Source: Bacillota bacterium (GTDB lineage Bacteria > Bacillota_E > JAJZYS01 > JAJYTV01). Taken from it: DNA of 6,803 bases. Within the stretch, counting starts at the first letter, position 1. Each line of letters opens with the position of its first letter. Below, piece after piece: positions 5,711 to 6,803 of the stretch. The stretch lies in contig JAJZVM010000191.1 in the NCBI GenBank assembly GCA_021845645.1, forward strand, positions 1 through 6,803, written 5' to 3'. Made by a program: the position numbers and the translations under genes. The notes beneath the pieces are model-generated. The model did no database searches and was not told the DNA's origin. It saw nothing but the letters and a program-made list of their open reading frames with translations.

Positions 5711-5744
5711 CGTGAACCCCCCTCTTGGTGCCAGTCACGTTGGC
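5706..5744 (-). promoter_or_regulatory. 10-bp inverted repeat enclosing the propeller gene's RBS and start codon
   Basis: GCCAACGTGA (5706-5715) and TCACGTTGGC (5735-5744) are exact complements separated by 19 bases. In the leftward mRNA the TTG start (5710-5708) lies in one arm and the purine-rich Shine-Dalgarno (about 5724-5717) in the loop. This could be an RNA hairpin limiting initiation, or a two-half-site operator in DNA. Both are inferences from geometry. Confidence 0.5.
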
Positions 5745-5783
5745 AGTGGGATACGACAGGCGGTCCTGCAGACCCTGCCTCGG

Positions 5784-6803
5784 TTAGGCGTCGACCGTGC
5801 TCGCGACCCTCTGCGGCAGCATGAGCGACCCGACAAATCCCGCGACGCCGAACAGCCAGAGCAGTCCCAGGACCTCCTGCACGCCGACGGCATCCGCCAG
5901 CTGCCCCAGCCAGAGCATGATGACGCCGCCAATGCCGATCGCGAGTCCGATCGTCAGCGACGCGGCCATGCCCTGCCGGCCCGGCAGCAGTTCCTGCGCC
6001 AGGACGATCGTGGTGCTGAAGGTGGCGACGATCGCGAAGCCGAGCACCCCGAGGTCGACGAACTGCCAGATGTCCGGCAGGCGCGGCAGAAGGTAGAGCA
6101 GCGGCGTCGTGGCCGCCCAGCTCCAGAGCATCAGGCTGCGCCGGCCGAAGCGGTCCGAGAACGGTCCGCCGGCCATGGTGCCGAGAGCGCCCATGATGAG
6201 GAAGAAGAACAGCACGGCTCCGGAGAGGCTGGGTGACAGCCGGTGCAGGTGCGTCAGGTAGAGCGGGAAAAAGGTCAGCACCCCGTATTGGGCGGTGCTG
6301 CGCAGCACGACGACCAGCACGAGCAAGGAGAGGAGCAGCCATGGCACGGGCTTCGAGTTGGCCTGGCGCTGCGGCGGGCGCTCCGCCTGGCGCGGAGCGA
6401 AGACCGTCAGCACGGCGATGGCGAGCACGCCAGGGACGAGAAACCAGGCGACGCCGCGCAGACCGAACAGATGCGTAGCCACACCAGCCAAAAGCGGGCC
6501 GAAGGCGAAGCCGATGTTGCCCCCGACCGAGAAGATGCTCATGCCGGACGCGCGCCTTGAACCCGACGCGAAGTACGCGCCCGAAGCACCCATCGGGTGG
6601 AAGGCGGCCACCCCGACACCGCTTAGCGCCACGAGCAGGACGAACGTTGCGTAGCTGCCGGCAACGGCGTACGAAGCCGTCGCCACGGCGGCGAGGCCAA
6701 GCGCGAACGGCAACAGCCATTGCATCGGGCGCTTGTCTGCCAGGAGGCCGAAGATGGGCTGAATCACGGACGACGTGAGGTTCGACACCAGGATGATGAG
6801 GGC
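5784..6803 (-). CDS. MFS transporter, fosmidomycin-resistance (Fsr) type, N-terminus cut by window edge
   Basis: The frame is open to the right edge, so this is a 339-residue C-terminal part of a gene starting outside; about 50 residues (TM1 and part of TM2) are probably missing. The visible protein starts ALIILVSNLTSSVIQPIFGLLADKRP, where SNLTSSVIQP and the following GLLAD-KR loop are typical of the Fsr-like branch of the major facilitator superfamily (loop 2-3 motif A). GVGVAAFHPMGA and GNIGFAFGPLLAG correspond to TM4 and TM5. A hydrophilic, arginine-rich central loop (about PRQAERPPQRQANSK) separates the halves, and GPFSDRFGRRS repeats motif A in the second half, followed by further membrane segments to RVASTVDA at the end. 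The GTG at 6788 is internal rather than a start. Members are proton-driven drug or metabolite exporters; the substrate is not predictable. It is co-directional with the propeller gene 73 bases downstream and may share its transcript. Confidence 0.88.
   Translation of the reverse strand, partial: ALIILVSNLTSSVIQPIFGLLADKRPMQWLLPFALGLAAVATASYAVAGSYATFVLLVALSGVGVAAFHPMGASGAYFASGSRRASGMSIFSVGGNIGFAFGPLLAGVATHLFGLRGVAWFLVPGVLAIAVLTVFAPRQAERPPQRQANSKPVPWLLLSLLVLVVVLRSTAQYGVLTFFPLYLTHLHRLSPSLSGAVLFFFLIMGALGTMAGGPFSDRFGRRSLMLWSWAATTPLLYLLPRLPDIWQFVDLGVLGFAIVATFSTTIVLAQELLPGRQGMAASLTIGLAIGIGGVIMLWLGQLADAVGVQEVLGLLWLFGVAGFVGSLMLPQRVASTVDA

Noticed and set aside
5473..6720. Minus-strand 415-codon frame overlapping the MFS and propeller genes
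   Set aside because: It is a shifted-frame shadow; the MFS frame shows transmembrane periodicity and motif A twice, and this one does not.

Overview
The window is a GC-rich bacterial chromosome segment with seven protein genes in two converging blocks and no RNA genes, CRISPR array or intact mobile element. Three of the seven genes are best started at TTG codons behind purine-rich Shine-Dalgarno sequences. That habit, together with the gene families present, would suit a high-GC Bacillota lineage or a Chloroflexota/Dormibacterota-type bacterium. The taxonomic guess is weak; nothing here fixes the phylum.

Left block, + strand: a MenC/N-acylamino acid racemase-type enolase-superfamily enzyme (22-1131); a TetR-family regulator whose ATG abuts the enzyme's stop codon (1132-1755); and a family-5 (peptide/nickel type) ABC substrate-binding protein with a Sec signal peptide (1787-3433), followed by a strong hairpin terminator. 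The three look like one transcript. A likely logic is uptake of a peptide-like solute, enzymatic handling of an acylated amino acid or succinylbenzoate-type compound, and local control by the TetR protein, but no permease or ATPase is present. After the terminator comes a short gap with IS-end-like repeat motifs, then a separate flavin reductase-like gene (3547-4101), also on +.

Right block, - strand, read from the right edge: a fosmidomycin-resistance-type MFS exporter cut by the window end (5784-6803), a cytoplasmic Asp-box (BNR) beta-propeller protein (4631-5710), and a MoaD/ThiS-like ubiquitin-fold protein ending in Gly-Gly (4359-4634). The last two overlap by four bases (GTGA), so they are probably translated as a coupled pair. 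The propeller start codon lies inside a 10-bp inverted repeat whose loop carries the ribosome-binding site.

The blocks converge on a non-coding gap (4102-4358) rich in inverted repeats. The most striking is a 45-bp palindrome centred on the stop codon of the MoaD-like gene, so the same DNA encodes the functional Gly-Gly tail and forms the hairpin. The propeller/MoaD-like pair with its two hairpins is the part of the window most worth following up.
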